Origin: Bolinopsis microptera
Lineage: Eukaryota; Ctenophora; Tentaculata; Lobata; Bolinopsidae
Length of the DNA stretch: 60,000 bases
Reading direction: 5' to 3'
Assembly: GCF_026151205.1 (NCBI RefSeq)
Contig: NC_087082.1
Coordinates: 16,093,365-16,153,364 of the forward strand
The notes under the pieces were generated by a model that had not been told where the DNA came from, ran no database searches, and worked only from the letters and a program-made list of their open reading frames with translations. The translations under genes and the position numbers were made by a program. Of the stretch, positions 27,151-38,005 are shown piece after piece. Position 1 is the first letter of the stretch. Every line of letters starts with the position of its first letter.

Positions 27151-27887
27151 TGATGATTAATCACTCTACACTCGACTGTCACGTGACTTTTTCAACCCGT
27201 TCTCTAGCTGATCCTGAACGACTATTCGAAACCCTAACCCTCTCATCTGATCCCAACCCTAACCCTAACTCTAGGTAGTGCGCCATCGACAGTGAGCCGC
27301 GCGTGCCGACTGTGGGATGGTTTTTTAGTGCTAATTTCGGCCAGCACAATTTTCTTCAAACAAATAGATATTAAGTATTCTTCCCGACCTCTGATTGCAA
27401 CAAAAATTGGTAAGCTTACTCATAGACTTATATATATATTACAAGAAATGTGTCCGAAAAGTTTAAAGCATATCCAACCATCAAACATTATGTTACAGCT
27501 AAAAGCAGCGTATTTTCCCCATTTTGATCACTATATCAACTCCGATATCCACCAAATTTTTCGGACAGTTGTAAAATTAGCCCTATTGGATTTGGAAGAT
27601 CGTCACCAATTTTCAGAATGATCTCATTCAAGGAACTGAAGATATATCCAAATAATACGACAAAAATCTACGAATTTGGTCAAATTTGGTCAAATTACGC
27701 GATTTTAACAGCTAATTTTGCTCCAAAAGCCGCGCACCATCAAATATGGCACCTAGGCAAAACTCACTGATCTTTCCAAAAAGGTATGAAAAATTTGGTA
27801 TTGTGAAAATTCTCACAGTCTCTAGAAAACAATGGTACAAAAATTTTTAAAATCCGAGCAAGTTTATTTTTATGGTGGACCCCCTAG
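27151..27887. other. Repeat-rich stretch, no gene seen
   Basis: An open stretch at 27292-27621 (plus) has no domain. AGTGAGCCGCGC near 27291 also occurs near 25715, so this is probably old repeat. Confidence 0.4.
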
Positions 27888-29085
27888 TTGCACAGCTATT
27901 ATACAAGAATTACGTTATTCACAATAGCTATGAAGATATCCACCCACAGTGTTAGATCATTTTGCACAAGGCTTTCTTCCCCCGGTCCCAGTGAACCTCT
28001 AGGCTCTGACTCAGCCCCTTAGCCTCAGATCGTGGACATCATGAGATTCTGATAAATCAATCAGAAGGCGCGTCACAATTTTTATTTTTATCAGACTTAT
28101 GACATTAGTATTAGCATCAAACAATTCTCCGTTTAATGTCTAAATATAATTTCTTGAGACAAATTATATTGAAATAAACAGGATGAATATTATTAGTAGA
28201 ATAATTACTACATCGCTAGTCCTGCTACATCGCTAGTCGCAAAAGCTTCAAACTGTGAAGATCAAATAGAAATTTATCTGAAAATATTGCTAAAGTAGAT
28301 GTTTTGTGCGTACCAGGATATCAGCATCTTTGTAGTTGTACTACATACACTAGTCATTGTCACATTTTTAAAAATGTTTAAAAATTTGATCGCTGGTATG
28401 AACTTAAAGTAGATTGGCGAAAAACATCTGTTAGTGCTTGTAAGCATAAAGTAAGCATTAAGTATTGGATATGGAACAAAGTCAAAGAGAGCTTGAAAGC
28501 TCTGATGACGTCATAGTCACGTGACCTCAGGCTCATAATCACGTGACCTCAGACCCAATCAATTGGGTTCTGGCCTGGTCAGCCCCCTGTCACCCGATCT
28601 TGAGGTGACGTACGACACCTTGCTAACCCAATACATGTCTGGAAGGCTGCTAATTTTCACATGCCAAACTCACAAGGTTCTTAAAGAGTTGTGCGAGATG
28701 ACGATCCATAGAGGCCGCAGAATTATGAGGACTACCAGATCCTCGTGGAACTTAAGCGATCCATGATATCATGACAGGCCCTATAGTACAAGATACATTT
28801 TAGGAAAGGAAATTCTATTGCAAATATCGACTTAAAAAATGTTGGTGAATTTATATCTGGAAGATAACCAAGTAAAACAAGTAAAAAAGGATATGGTAAC
28901 ATAGTGTATTCAATGTGAACAACAACATGAATAAATTATTATAGCGAAAGTCCGTTTACCCTAAGTAAGGCGGCGGCGGTTGTACGAGGATGGAAGGCGA
29001 TTAATAGGGACTACTGGTTTACTGGTTAGGACAGAACTTTGATCTATAGAGCTAAATAGTATGAACTAATCTTTAAAATCATCAA
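27888..29085 (+). repeat. Dispersed repeat of about 1.2 kb, copy 1
   Basis: From GTTGCACAGCTATTATACAA to about ATAGTATGAACTAATCTT it is nearly identical to 42788-43592 plus 44977-45335. It contains TGACGTCA (about 28505) and several TCACGTGAC sites. Parts recur inverted at 47262-47336 and 49316-49600. No coding capacity; family unknown. Confidence 0.88.
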
Positions 29086-31650
29086 TTGGTTTGGGGGAAA
29101 AAAAAAAATTTTTTTTTAAAAACATTACCTCCCCCAGTTTGGGGGGGGGGGGGGGGTTTAAAGTCCTCATTTCCCTTGTCTCATAACCAAAAAAGGGGAC
29201 AAGGGGAAGGGGGGGCGGGGGCATTGGGGGGGGGCGGGGGGTTTAAAGGGGGCCCAAAAAAAAAAGGGGGGTTTTTTTTTTTTGGGGGGGGGGGTTTTTT
29301 TTGGGGTTTTTTCCCCCAAAAAAAAGGGGAAAAAAAAGGGAAAAAAGGAAAAAAGGTAAAAATTTTTTTTTTTTTTTTTTTTAATTTTTTTTTTTGTTTT
29401 TCCTTTATTTTCCCCCAAATTTTTCTTAGTTTTTTGGGTTTTTGGGGGTTTTTTCTTACCCCCCCTTTAAAAAATTATTTTTTATTATTCTCCCCCCCCC
29501 AAAATTTTAGGTTTTTTTTTGAGGGGTTTTTTTTTTTTTCCCCCTTTTTATTTATTTTTTCCCCCCCCCGGTTTTTTATTTTTTGGGGTTTTTCCCCCCT
29601 TGGGCCCCCCCCCCTTTTTCCCCCCCCCCCCCCCTTTAGTTTTTCCCCAAAAATTTTTTTAGTTTTAGTTTTATTCCCTAAGTTTTTGATTTTATTTTTT
29701 GCCCCCGGGCCCCCCCCCCCTTTTTTTCCCAAAAAACCCCCCCCCCAAAAAAAAATCCCTTACCCTTCCCCCTTCCCGTATTTTGGGTTCCCCCCTTTTT
29801 CACCTCCCCTTTTTCCCCATCCCCCCCCACCCCCCCCCCCCTTCCCTCCCCCCCCCCCCTCCCCTCCCCCCCTTTTCCCCCCCCCCCTGGGTCCTCCTCC
29901 TCCCCTCCTCTTTTCCCTTTCAGGGCATCCTCCCACTCCCCTCATCCTCCCCAGTCCTCCTCCTACCCCTCCTCCTGGTCCCCCCCTCCCCCTCTTTATC
30001 CTCCCCTCTTTTCCTTGGGTCCCCCATCCCCCCCCGGGCCTCCCTCCCTTCCATCATCCCCCCCCCCATCCTCCCCAGTCCCCCCTCCTCTCCTCCCCTA
30101 TTCATTTCCCCCCCCCTCCTCCCCCCAGTTTTCCCCCAGCCTCCTTCTCATTTTCCCCAAGTCCCCCCGAGCCCCCCCCCTGAGCCCCCCCTTCCTTTTA
30201 GTCCTCCCCTGAGCCCCCCCTCCCTCCAGTCATCCTCCTCAGTCACCTCCTCAGCCATCCTCCCCAGCCATCCCCCTCACCATCCTCCTCCTCCCCTGGG
30301 TTTTCCCCGGGGCCCCTCCCCCCCTTTTATCCTCCCCCTTTTTCCCCCTTCCTCCCCCTCCCCCTCCTCCCCCTCCGTTTTTCCTCCCCCATCCTCCTCC
30401 TTCTCCCTCCTCATCCTCCTCCCCTCCCCTTTCCCCCCCTCCCCCTCCTCTCCCTCTCAGTTCCTCCCCCATCCTCCTCTCCTCCTCGTCCCCCCCCTGG
30501 TCCCCCCCCCTCCGGGGCCTCCCCTTTTCCCCTTTTCGTCCTTCCCCCCTCCTTTCCTCAGTCCTCCCCCCCCCTTTCCTCCTCCCCCCTTTTTCAGTCC
30601 CTCCCCCTCCCCATTCTCCCAGCCCCCTCCTCTCCTCCCCTTTTAGTCCTCCTCCCTCCTCCTCCTCCTCATTTTCCCCCATCCTCCTTCTCATTTCTCC
30701 ATCCCCTCCTGGTCCCCTCCCCGGGCCCCCTCCTCCCCCTTCTGAGCCTCCCCCTTCCTTCCCCCCCCCCCTCATCCCTCCTCATCATCCTCCTCACCAT
30801 CCCCCCAGCCCCTCCCCCCACCATCCTCTTTAGTACTTTTCAGTCCTCCCCTTCCATCATCGTCAGCCTCCTCCCCATCCTCCCCGTCCTTCTCCTCCCC
30901 TGGGTCCTCCTCCTCCTCCTCCTCCCCTGGGTCTTCCTGACCCCCCAGTTCCCCCTTTTCCCCCTCCCCCCTCATCCTCCCCTACTCCCCCCCTCGTCCT
31001 ATCCCCCAAACAGTCCTCAAAATTTTCCCCCCTCCCCATCCTCCTCCCCTCCCGGGGCCTTTTCCCGGGGCCCCCTCCTGGTCCTCCCCTCCGGGTCCCC
31101 TTTTCCTCTTCGCCTTTTTCCCCTCCCCCCCATCCTCTTCCTTTCCCCCTCCTCCCCTCAGTCATCCCCCACCCTTCCCTCAGCCTCCTCCTCAGTCCCT
31201 CCCCTTCTAGTCCCCCCCTCCTCCTCCTTCCCCCCTCCCCTCACCCCTCCTCCCAGTCTCCCCTCCCCCCTAGGTCCTCCCTTCTGGGTCCCCCCCCTCC
31301 CTTTTATCCTTCCCCCCCCCCTCAGTCTCCTCCTCGTCCTCCCCCACATCCTCCTCCCTCCTCCCCCCATCCTCCCAGCCCCCCTCTTCTCCTCCCCCCC
31401 CCTTTCAGTCATTTCCTCCTCCTCCCCCTCCTCAGTCCTTTCCCCTCCTCCTTCCTTTCCCCTTTTCCCCCTTTTCCTGACCTCCCCTCCTTCCCCTCCC
31501 CTCCTCATCCCCTCCTTCCCCCCCCTCTCCCCAGTCCTCCCTCACCTCCTTCCCCCTCCCCCCCAGTCCCCTCCCCCCCCTTTCCGGGGCCCCCCTTCCC
31601 CCTCCTCCCCGGGTCCTCCTTCTCCTCTTCATCCTTCGTCCTCCTCCTCC
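29086..31650. repeat. C/T homopolymer-rich low-complexity sequence, probably poor-quality consensus
   Basis: Starts with long runs of G, A and T (29090-29750), then C8-C14 runs alternating with T runs. The large apparent proline-rich ORFs here are composition artefacts. Real underlying sequence is probably the CAGTCCTCCTCC satellite seen cleanly to the right. Confidence 0.8.
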
Positions 31651-32825
31651 TCATTCCTCTTCTCCTCTTCCTCCTCTCCCTGACTCAGTCATCCTCCTCA
31701 GACCATTCTCCTCAGCCATCCTCCTCAGGTCCTCCTCCTCCTCCTGAGTCCCCTCCTCCTCCTCCTCCTCTTCCCTCTAGTCATCCTCCTCAGCCATCCT
31801 ACTCAGTCCTCCTCAGTCCTCTCTGGGTCCTCCTCCTCCGGGGCCTCCTCCTTCCTCTTTATCCTCCTCCTCTTCCTCCTTGGTCCTCAGTCCTCCTCCT
31901 CCTGGGTCTCCTCCTCATCCTTCTCATTAGTCCTCCTCCTCCCCAGTCCCTCTCCCAGTCCCCCTCCTTCTCCTCCACCTATTCAGTCCTCCTCCTCCTC
32001 CTCCTCCTCAGTTCTCCTCAGTCCTCCTGTCTCATTTCTCCTAATTGCCTCCTCCTGGAGTCCTCCTCCTGAGTCCTCCTCTCTGTCCTTCTGAGTCCTC
32101 CTCTGAGCCCCTCCTCCCTCTCAGTCATCCTCCTCAGTCATCCTCCTCAGCCATCCTCCCCAGCCATCCTCCTCAGCCATCCTCTTCAGTACTCCTCAGT
32201 CCTCCTCCTTCTCAGTCATCGTCAGTCCTCCTCCTCAGTCCTCCTCAGTCCTTCTCCTCCTCCTGGGTCCTCCTCCTCCTCCTCCTCCTCCTGGGTCTTC
32301 CTGATCCTCCCCAGTCCTCTTCCTCCTCCCCTCCTCAGTCCTCCTCCTACTCCTCCTCCTCGTCCTCAGTCCTCCTCATCAGTCCTCAACAGTTCTCCTC
32401 CTCCCCAGTCCTCCTCCTCCTCCTGGGGCCTTTTCCTGGGTCCTCCTCCTGGGTCCTCCTCCTCCTGGGTCCTCCTTCTCCTCTTCAGTCCTCTTTCTCC
32501 TCTTCCTCCTCCTCCCTCTCAGTCATCCTCCTCAGCCATTCTCCTCAGCCATCCTCCTCAGTCCTCCTCCTTCTCAGTCCTCCTCAGTCCTCCTCCTCAG
32601 TCCTCCTCCTCCTCAGTCATCCTCCTCAGTTCTCCTCCTCCTCCTCATAGGTCCTCCTTCTGGGTCCTCCTCCTCCTGGGTCTGCCTGATCCTTCTCCTC
32701 CCTCTCAGTCATCCTCCTCAGTCATCCTCCTCAGTCATCCTCCTCAGTCATCCTCCTCAGCCATCCTCCTCAGCCATCCTTCTCAGCCATCCTCCTCAGT
32801 ACTCTTCAGTACTCTTCAGTCCTCA
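31651..32825 (+). repeat. (TCC)n-based satellite with CAGTCCTCC and CAGYCATCC units
   Basis: Hundreds of bases of CAGTCCTCCTCC, CAGTCATCCTCC and CTGGGTCCTCC in irregular order; no gene. Confidence 0.9.
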
Positions 32826-32828
32826 AAA

Positions 32829-33085
32829 TGTTTGTCCGCTAATGTCCACCAATGTCCGCTAATGTCCACCAATGTCCATCCAAGTCCGCCAATGTCCGTC
32901 CGGGTCCGCCAATGTCCGTCCGAGTCCGCCAATGTCCGTCCGAGTCCGCCAATTTCCGTCCGAGTCCGCCAATGTCCGTCCGTGTCCGCCAATGTCCGTC
33001 CGTGTCCGCCAATGTCCCAAAAAACACGTCCGTTGTCTCATAGAATCCAAAAAGGACAGGACATAGGCGGACATAGACGGACATG
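32829..33085 (+). repeat. 20-bp minisatellite (GTCCGCCAATGTCCGTCCGA)
   Basis: About nine copies, all built from AATGTCC and GTCCG; several frames stay open by chance. Confidence 0.9.
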
Positions 33086-33196
33086 ACACCCCCCCCAATA
33101 TGAACTATGACAATGTCGGACAATAATCTTGGCAACACGATTTACCGTAATATTTAGAGGCTGAAATGTGAAACAAGTTTGTCATGACTAGCTCAT

Positions 33197-33315
33197 TGTT
33201 ATATTTCTTGTTTATTTGTTTCAGTTATTTTAATACTAATGTTTATAATGTTTCAGAATGTTTTAACCTCAGTGTGATTAAGTCTAAATGAACAAAGAGT
33301 TTTACTTATACTTCA
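33197..33315 (+). repeat. 5' LTR (119 bp)
   Basis: TGTTATATTTC ... TTATACTTCA. Contains ACCTCAGTGTGATTAA at 33266-33281, the exact complement of the sequence just after the LTR. Confidence 0.93.
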
Positions 33316-33316
33316 T

Positions 33317-33332
33317 TTAATCACACTGAGGT
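33317..33332 (+). promoter_or_regulatory. Primer-binding site, apparently for self-priming
   Basis: TTAATCACACTGAGGT starts two bases after the LTR end and is a perfect 16-nt complement of 33266-33281 inside the LTR. In Tf1 and related elements the 5' end of the RNA pairs with the PBS, is cut and primes reverse transcription. Here the primer 3' end would be at 33281 and extension would copy straight into the LTR end. Confidence 0.7.
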
Positions 33333-33339
33333 AACAACT

Positions 33340-34290
33340 ATGGACAAACTACTGCGTCCTGAGACTTTTAGCGCCGACCCCTCTGCTGCCAACAGTTCCA
33401 AGGAGTGGGAGCACTGGAAAGCTAGGTTCGTGAAGTTCATTGGATCAATCACTAGCATTACGGAGGCTAACAAACAGGACCTACTCGTAAACTATGTAAG
33501 CACGGAGATCTATGCTCATATTTCGGAGACAGCTGATTACACAGCCTCAATTGCAGCATTGGAGAGTGTCTTCAATCCTAAGAGGAACGTCATTTTTGCA
33601 CAACACCTGCTTAACACTTGCAAGCAAGACTCCAATACAGTGGACGCCTATTACCAAAAACTCAAATTTTTAGCCAAAGACTGCGTTTTCGGTGCAGTAA
33701 ATGAGGCTACACACCAAAATGAAGCCATAAGAGAGGCATTTATAGCTGGCCTACAGTCTCCTGGTATACGTCAACGGGTATTGGAAAGCGAGAAGACTGC
33801 ATTGTCAGACATCTATTCCTTAGCTAGAGGGCTAGAGGCAGCAAAGGTTCAGGCCCAATCTTATGTCAACCAAAGTTCATCTCTCAACGCAATTGTTAAT
33901 AACAATGAATCAGTGTCAGATTCAGAAGGGTGTGCTAACCATGATGACAACTTCGTAGCAGCTGCCCCATTTCAATTCTCCTGTTATTTCTGCGGTGGGC
34001 CCAAACCGCACACAAACAGACAGGCCTGTCCTGCTTTTAACTCTAACTGCAACGGTTGTGGAATTGAGGGACATTTCCAGAAAGTCTGCAAAGCCGGTCG
34101 CCAATCTCAAGTTCGGGGCGGCAGTGCCCGCGGCAAGAATCGACGTAACAATCAATATCGTAGCTCTCAGAATATGACATCATCAGCAGTCCCTCACAGT
34201 AGCTCTCAATCCCAAAACGGGACATCATCGGCTCTTCACAACCATTATCTTGCAGCTTCGCCAAGAGTATTACCAGAGTCCTTGTCAGTT
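33340..34290 (+). CDS. gag: LTR retrotransposon gag-like protein, 3' end broken by LINE insertion
   Basis: The ATG at 33340 starts MDKLLRPETFSADPSAANSS. A helical gag/capsid region (about residues 20-175, with WEHWKARFVKFI and AHQNEAIREAFIAGL-like sequence) is followed by two zinc-binding clusters: CYFCGGPKPHTNRQAC and a classical knuckle CNGCGIEGHFQKVC (CX2CX4HX4C, about residues 237-255). After about 34290 the frame runs into the LINE 3' end and stops at 34345. In an intact element gag and pol would be one frame or joined by frameshift. The product packages element RNA. Confidence 0.85.
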
Positions 34291-37200
34291 AAACAAAAAT
34301 TTCAGTTAAACAAAAATTTCAATTTTATGCCATTTATTACAGATTAAACAAGTTTACAATAAATCAATTTGATATTTAACGGAATCCTAATTCAATGTGC
34401 AGTATGGTTGTCACTCTTTAAATAGATTAGATATAGGTTGACGGGGCAAAGGAGTGTGCGTGCTGTTCGCTATTGCTCACACCAAACGGCAACCTAGTAA
34501 ATGTTTTGTATGAACACCGGTCTCCATCACGACACAAAATTAGGATTGTAGAATTTATTGTATAACTATTAGTGCAGTGGAGGTAGCGGTGTGGTGCATT
34601 AATAGAGTGACAGCCTACTGATTTAGAGTTGTTTTTAAGTGAGCATAATGGGTGTATTTTTGGATCTAATGGCAACTTTAAAATTTGTTCTTTTAATCAT
34701 TTATTAAATATCAGTTTAAAAATATATAAATCTGGAATCTGTTCACTCTGTGAACCAGTCCTATAAAAATTTCAAAAACCCTCCTAAATTAAATATTAAA
34801 AACGTCTCAGTAATGGAAATAGTCATACAATTAAGAAATTATCCAAATTCTTAATATCTACCTAAGAGAAAAATACCTACCTAAGTCAATTTCTACCTGT
34901 AATACACTAAATATTAGGTTAAATACATAGGTGGTGGAGTCAGCACACATTTACAAAAATCAAAATTGTTTAATAGGAGGAGCCTGTGGGCCGAGATCAC
35001 TGGATTAAATTTGATGAAGGGGATTGTTTTCAAATGACAGCTGCATTATGTCATAATCGCTTGTGGTCCATGCCGAATCATTATAAGCATGTTGCAGCTT
35101 TAGAAGTGCCTTTTTCAGGCGACTTTTAGCAAGGCTAATCTTGTAGGAGCAGTCAAAGAGCTTAAGTTTAGGTGCAATTGTGTTCCAAATTTTGGTGGAT
35201 CTTGATATAAAGTCATTAGATGGGAGTTGTGAAATGATAGTGGTTTCCTTTCTAGAAGATGACTGATAATGCTGTTGAAGTGATGCTGGGCACCTTAGTT
35301 TTAGTATTTTAAAAACTTCCATAAATGTGTGATATGTATATAAATTTTTGAAAGCCAGGATGTTTTGTTGCTTGAAAAGTGGTTTACAGTGCTCTAGTTG
35401 GAAGAATGTATGGTCAAGTGCCTGGCTGTCAAACTCTCTTGTTCTTGCACATGTAAGGAACTTGTTTAGGTATGCCTCTTTATCACCAAAGAGGACCCGT
35501 ACACAGTGCTTCTGAGACAGCCAGATACTTGCTGTCCTAAAGAGTGCTGCATCACCCCAAACTGAGATACAATATGTGAGGTGGGATTCAAATAGTGTGT
35601 GGTAGAGGTCTTTATGGAGTTCCTTTGGTACAGAGTCCCTAATTCTATTTAAGGTGGCAGAGGCATAGTTTAACTTTCGTTTAAGTGCTGTTATATGAGG
35701 CCCCCAGGAAAGCTGTTCGTCAATAACAACTCCAAGAAACTTAGTTGCTTTGGTTTTTTTAATTGGAAAGCCATCAATATGATATGGAGTTGAAGCGAAT
35801 CTGGCAATTCTACTGGTTTACTAGCCTTTGGTTTAAAATGCATATAACAGCACTTTGACATGTTGATGTGAAGTTTGTTAAGGATCATATACTTTTTTAT
35901 ACAGCTTAGCAATTTGTTGCCTTTCTCATAAGCTTCTTCTACAGTTTTCCATCAATAAAAATGTTGGTGTCGTCAGCAAATAGTATGAAAGTTCCTAAAT
36001 CCGAGGAATTGGCAATATCATTTATGTATAGAAGAAAAAGGAGCGGTCCCAAAACAGAGCCTTGTGGAACTCCATATTTAATGATAAGGTTTTCGGATTT
36101 TTCATTAAGGACTTCTGTATACTGTGTTCTATTTGATTAAGTAGCTTTTAATAAGACAGTTTGCATTGCCTCTTATTCCATACCTATCCAGTTTTGTTAG
36201 GAGTGTACTATGGTCGATTGTATCAAATGCTTTACTCAAATCTATAAATATTCCTAGAACATGGTTTCGTTTTTTTATGCTATCTTCAATAATCCTAACA
36301 GAGTAGTTAACAGCATGGCTAGTAGAATGGGACTTGCGGAAGCCAAATTGGTTTTCATCAAGGATATTTTGTGACAGAGCGAAACTGTAGATACGGCTGT
36401 ATATCACTTTTTCAAATATCTTACCAAATATAGGCAGTGTAGAGACAGGTCTGTAGTTTCCTACATCCTCTTGGTTTCCTTTCTTAAATATGGGAGTAAC
36501 TTTCCCAACTTTCAAAACATCAGGAAATACCCCGCTCATCATGAGTTTGTTGAAATGTTGGGCTAAAACAGGGCAGATTAAATGAGCTGACTTTTTGATT
36601 ATACGGATCGGAATATCACTAGATTTGCCATTTTCCAACTTGGAAATTATTCCCATGAGCTCAGTATGTGAACAGTCAGATAGGAATATAGAGTTATTGT
36701 TGGATGGCAGGAGGTAGTCTTCAAATGTTGAAAATTCAGAAGCCTGTATAGGCAGGTCAGCTATTGATTCATTTAGAGTGGAGGCAATTGAGTTAAAGTA
36801 TTTGTTGAACTCGTTTGCAATAACCCTTCTATCTGTTATTTTTCTGTTGTCGATTATAAATGAGGGTTTTATAGTTTTTTTACACTTCCCTCTAAGTTCA
36901 TTAATGATCTGCCATGTCTTCTTACGGTCGTGCTTATTTTCTATGATTTGGTTGCAAGAGTAAGTATTTTTTGCAGAGTTAATTACAGATTTGAGGATCC
37001 TTCGGTATACTTTGAAGGTTTGTTCGAGAACATGGTCTCCATCAGGGTTTGCCTTAGTTTTAGATGTAATCCAGTTATCTTTTAATTCATGTTTTTTTCA
37101 ACGGCTGCTGAGATACTATCTGTTATCCAGGGGTTATTGATAGGATTCCGTTTAGTAGTTTTTGGCTTTACAAGTTTGCATGTTGCATCAAGTACACGAT

Positions 37201-38004
37201 CAAATAATTTAGTAAAATCCGAGAATTCATGAGAAGTGTGGAGCTTTGAGAGGTCAGTGTTCAGTAGGGTTAGGAATTTATTAAGGTTGGCATTACTGAA
37301 GTCGTAGTACTGGACATGTTTTTCACTTTTTGGACCAACCTCAAATTCGATGTCAGTGAATTCAAATGTTGGAGCATGGTCACCAATTCTATCTGTTATA
37401 CAACCTGAGAGAACACAGTTACCAGGGTCATTCGTGAGGATGTTGTCAATACAAGATGGTTTGCAATTTGGTCTCTCATGTGTAGGTATCGAAATAACGG
37501 GAGCGAAACCATTTCTAAATAAGCATTCTTCAAAAAGAGTATAGTTGCCATGACCAGCATCACCATTCACTTTAAGAAGGTCAACATTAAAGTCCCCCAT
37601 TATACGTACACCAGATTTAGGGAGGAGTTTACATATGTGATCAAATGACTTAAGGAAATTATGAATGTCACCATTAGGAGGGCGATAGATGACCCCTGAG
37701 ATGAGTGTGAGCTTGCTGGATGATTGAGTGATCTTAACAAAGATTGATTCAATATCAGGCGTGCAGTAGCCAAGATTTTCTATGACTTCTGCATTAAGGT
37801 GATTTGCTACATACAGGGCAACACCAGTGCCTTTCAGCTTGTTCTCCTGAGTGACCTGATAAAAACTGTTGTATTGCGGTATTCTGTATAGTTCTTTAAG
37901 AGGTTCATCTGTGTTTGTTTCAGCGATACCAATTACAGAGAAATTTAGTTCAATCCGTTTGAGTTCAACATTAAGACAATCGAAGTTGGTTTTGTTACCA
38001 TCTA
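34287..38004 (-). mobile_element. Truncated LINE inserted in the LTR element, several frame breaks
   Basis: Minus strand: endonuclease (37082 to about 38004: FSVIGIAETNT, VIYRPPNGD, IMGDFNVDLL, IDNILTND, GDHAPTF), then RT (36129-36656: KVTPIFKKGN, NYRPVSTLPIFGKIFEKVIY, QFGFRKSHSTSHA, FIDLSKAFDTIDH), FADD near 35975-35990, and the C-terminal region (35005-35322). The 3' end lies at about 34287, with two copies of CAGTTAAACAAAAATTT (plus strand). The 5' end is cut within the first endonuclease motif. No clear target duplication. Confidence 0.85.
36129..38004 (-). pseudogene. LINE ORF2 remnant: endonuclease and RT fragments
   Basis: The endonuclease frame is open from 38004 to 37082; the region 36660-37080 is out of frame and poorly readable, and the RT frame is open from 36656 to 36129. 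Further RT (GVPQGS-type region and FADD) and thumb pieces continue to about 35005 in other frames. The first endonuclease strand is missing. Jockey/CR1-group style motifs (QFGFRKSHST, FIDLSKAFDTIDH) suggest a family different from the LINE at 4.3-11.3 kb. Confidence 0.8.
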
Positions 38005-38005
38005 A

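Noticed and set aside
29086-30646. Long proline/phenylalanine-rich ORFs of 300-365 codons
   Set aside because: Pure homopolymer and C/T low-complexity sequence; ORFs exist in several frames on both strands and have no domain.
32832-33138. Repeat ORFs on both strands
   Set aside because: 20-bp minisatellite without promoter, start context or domain.
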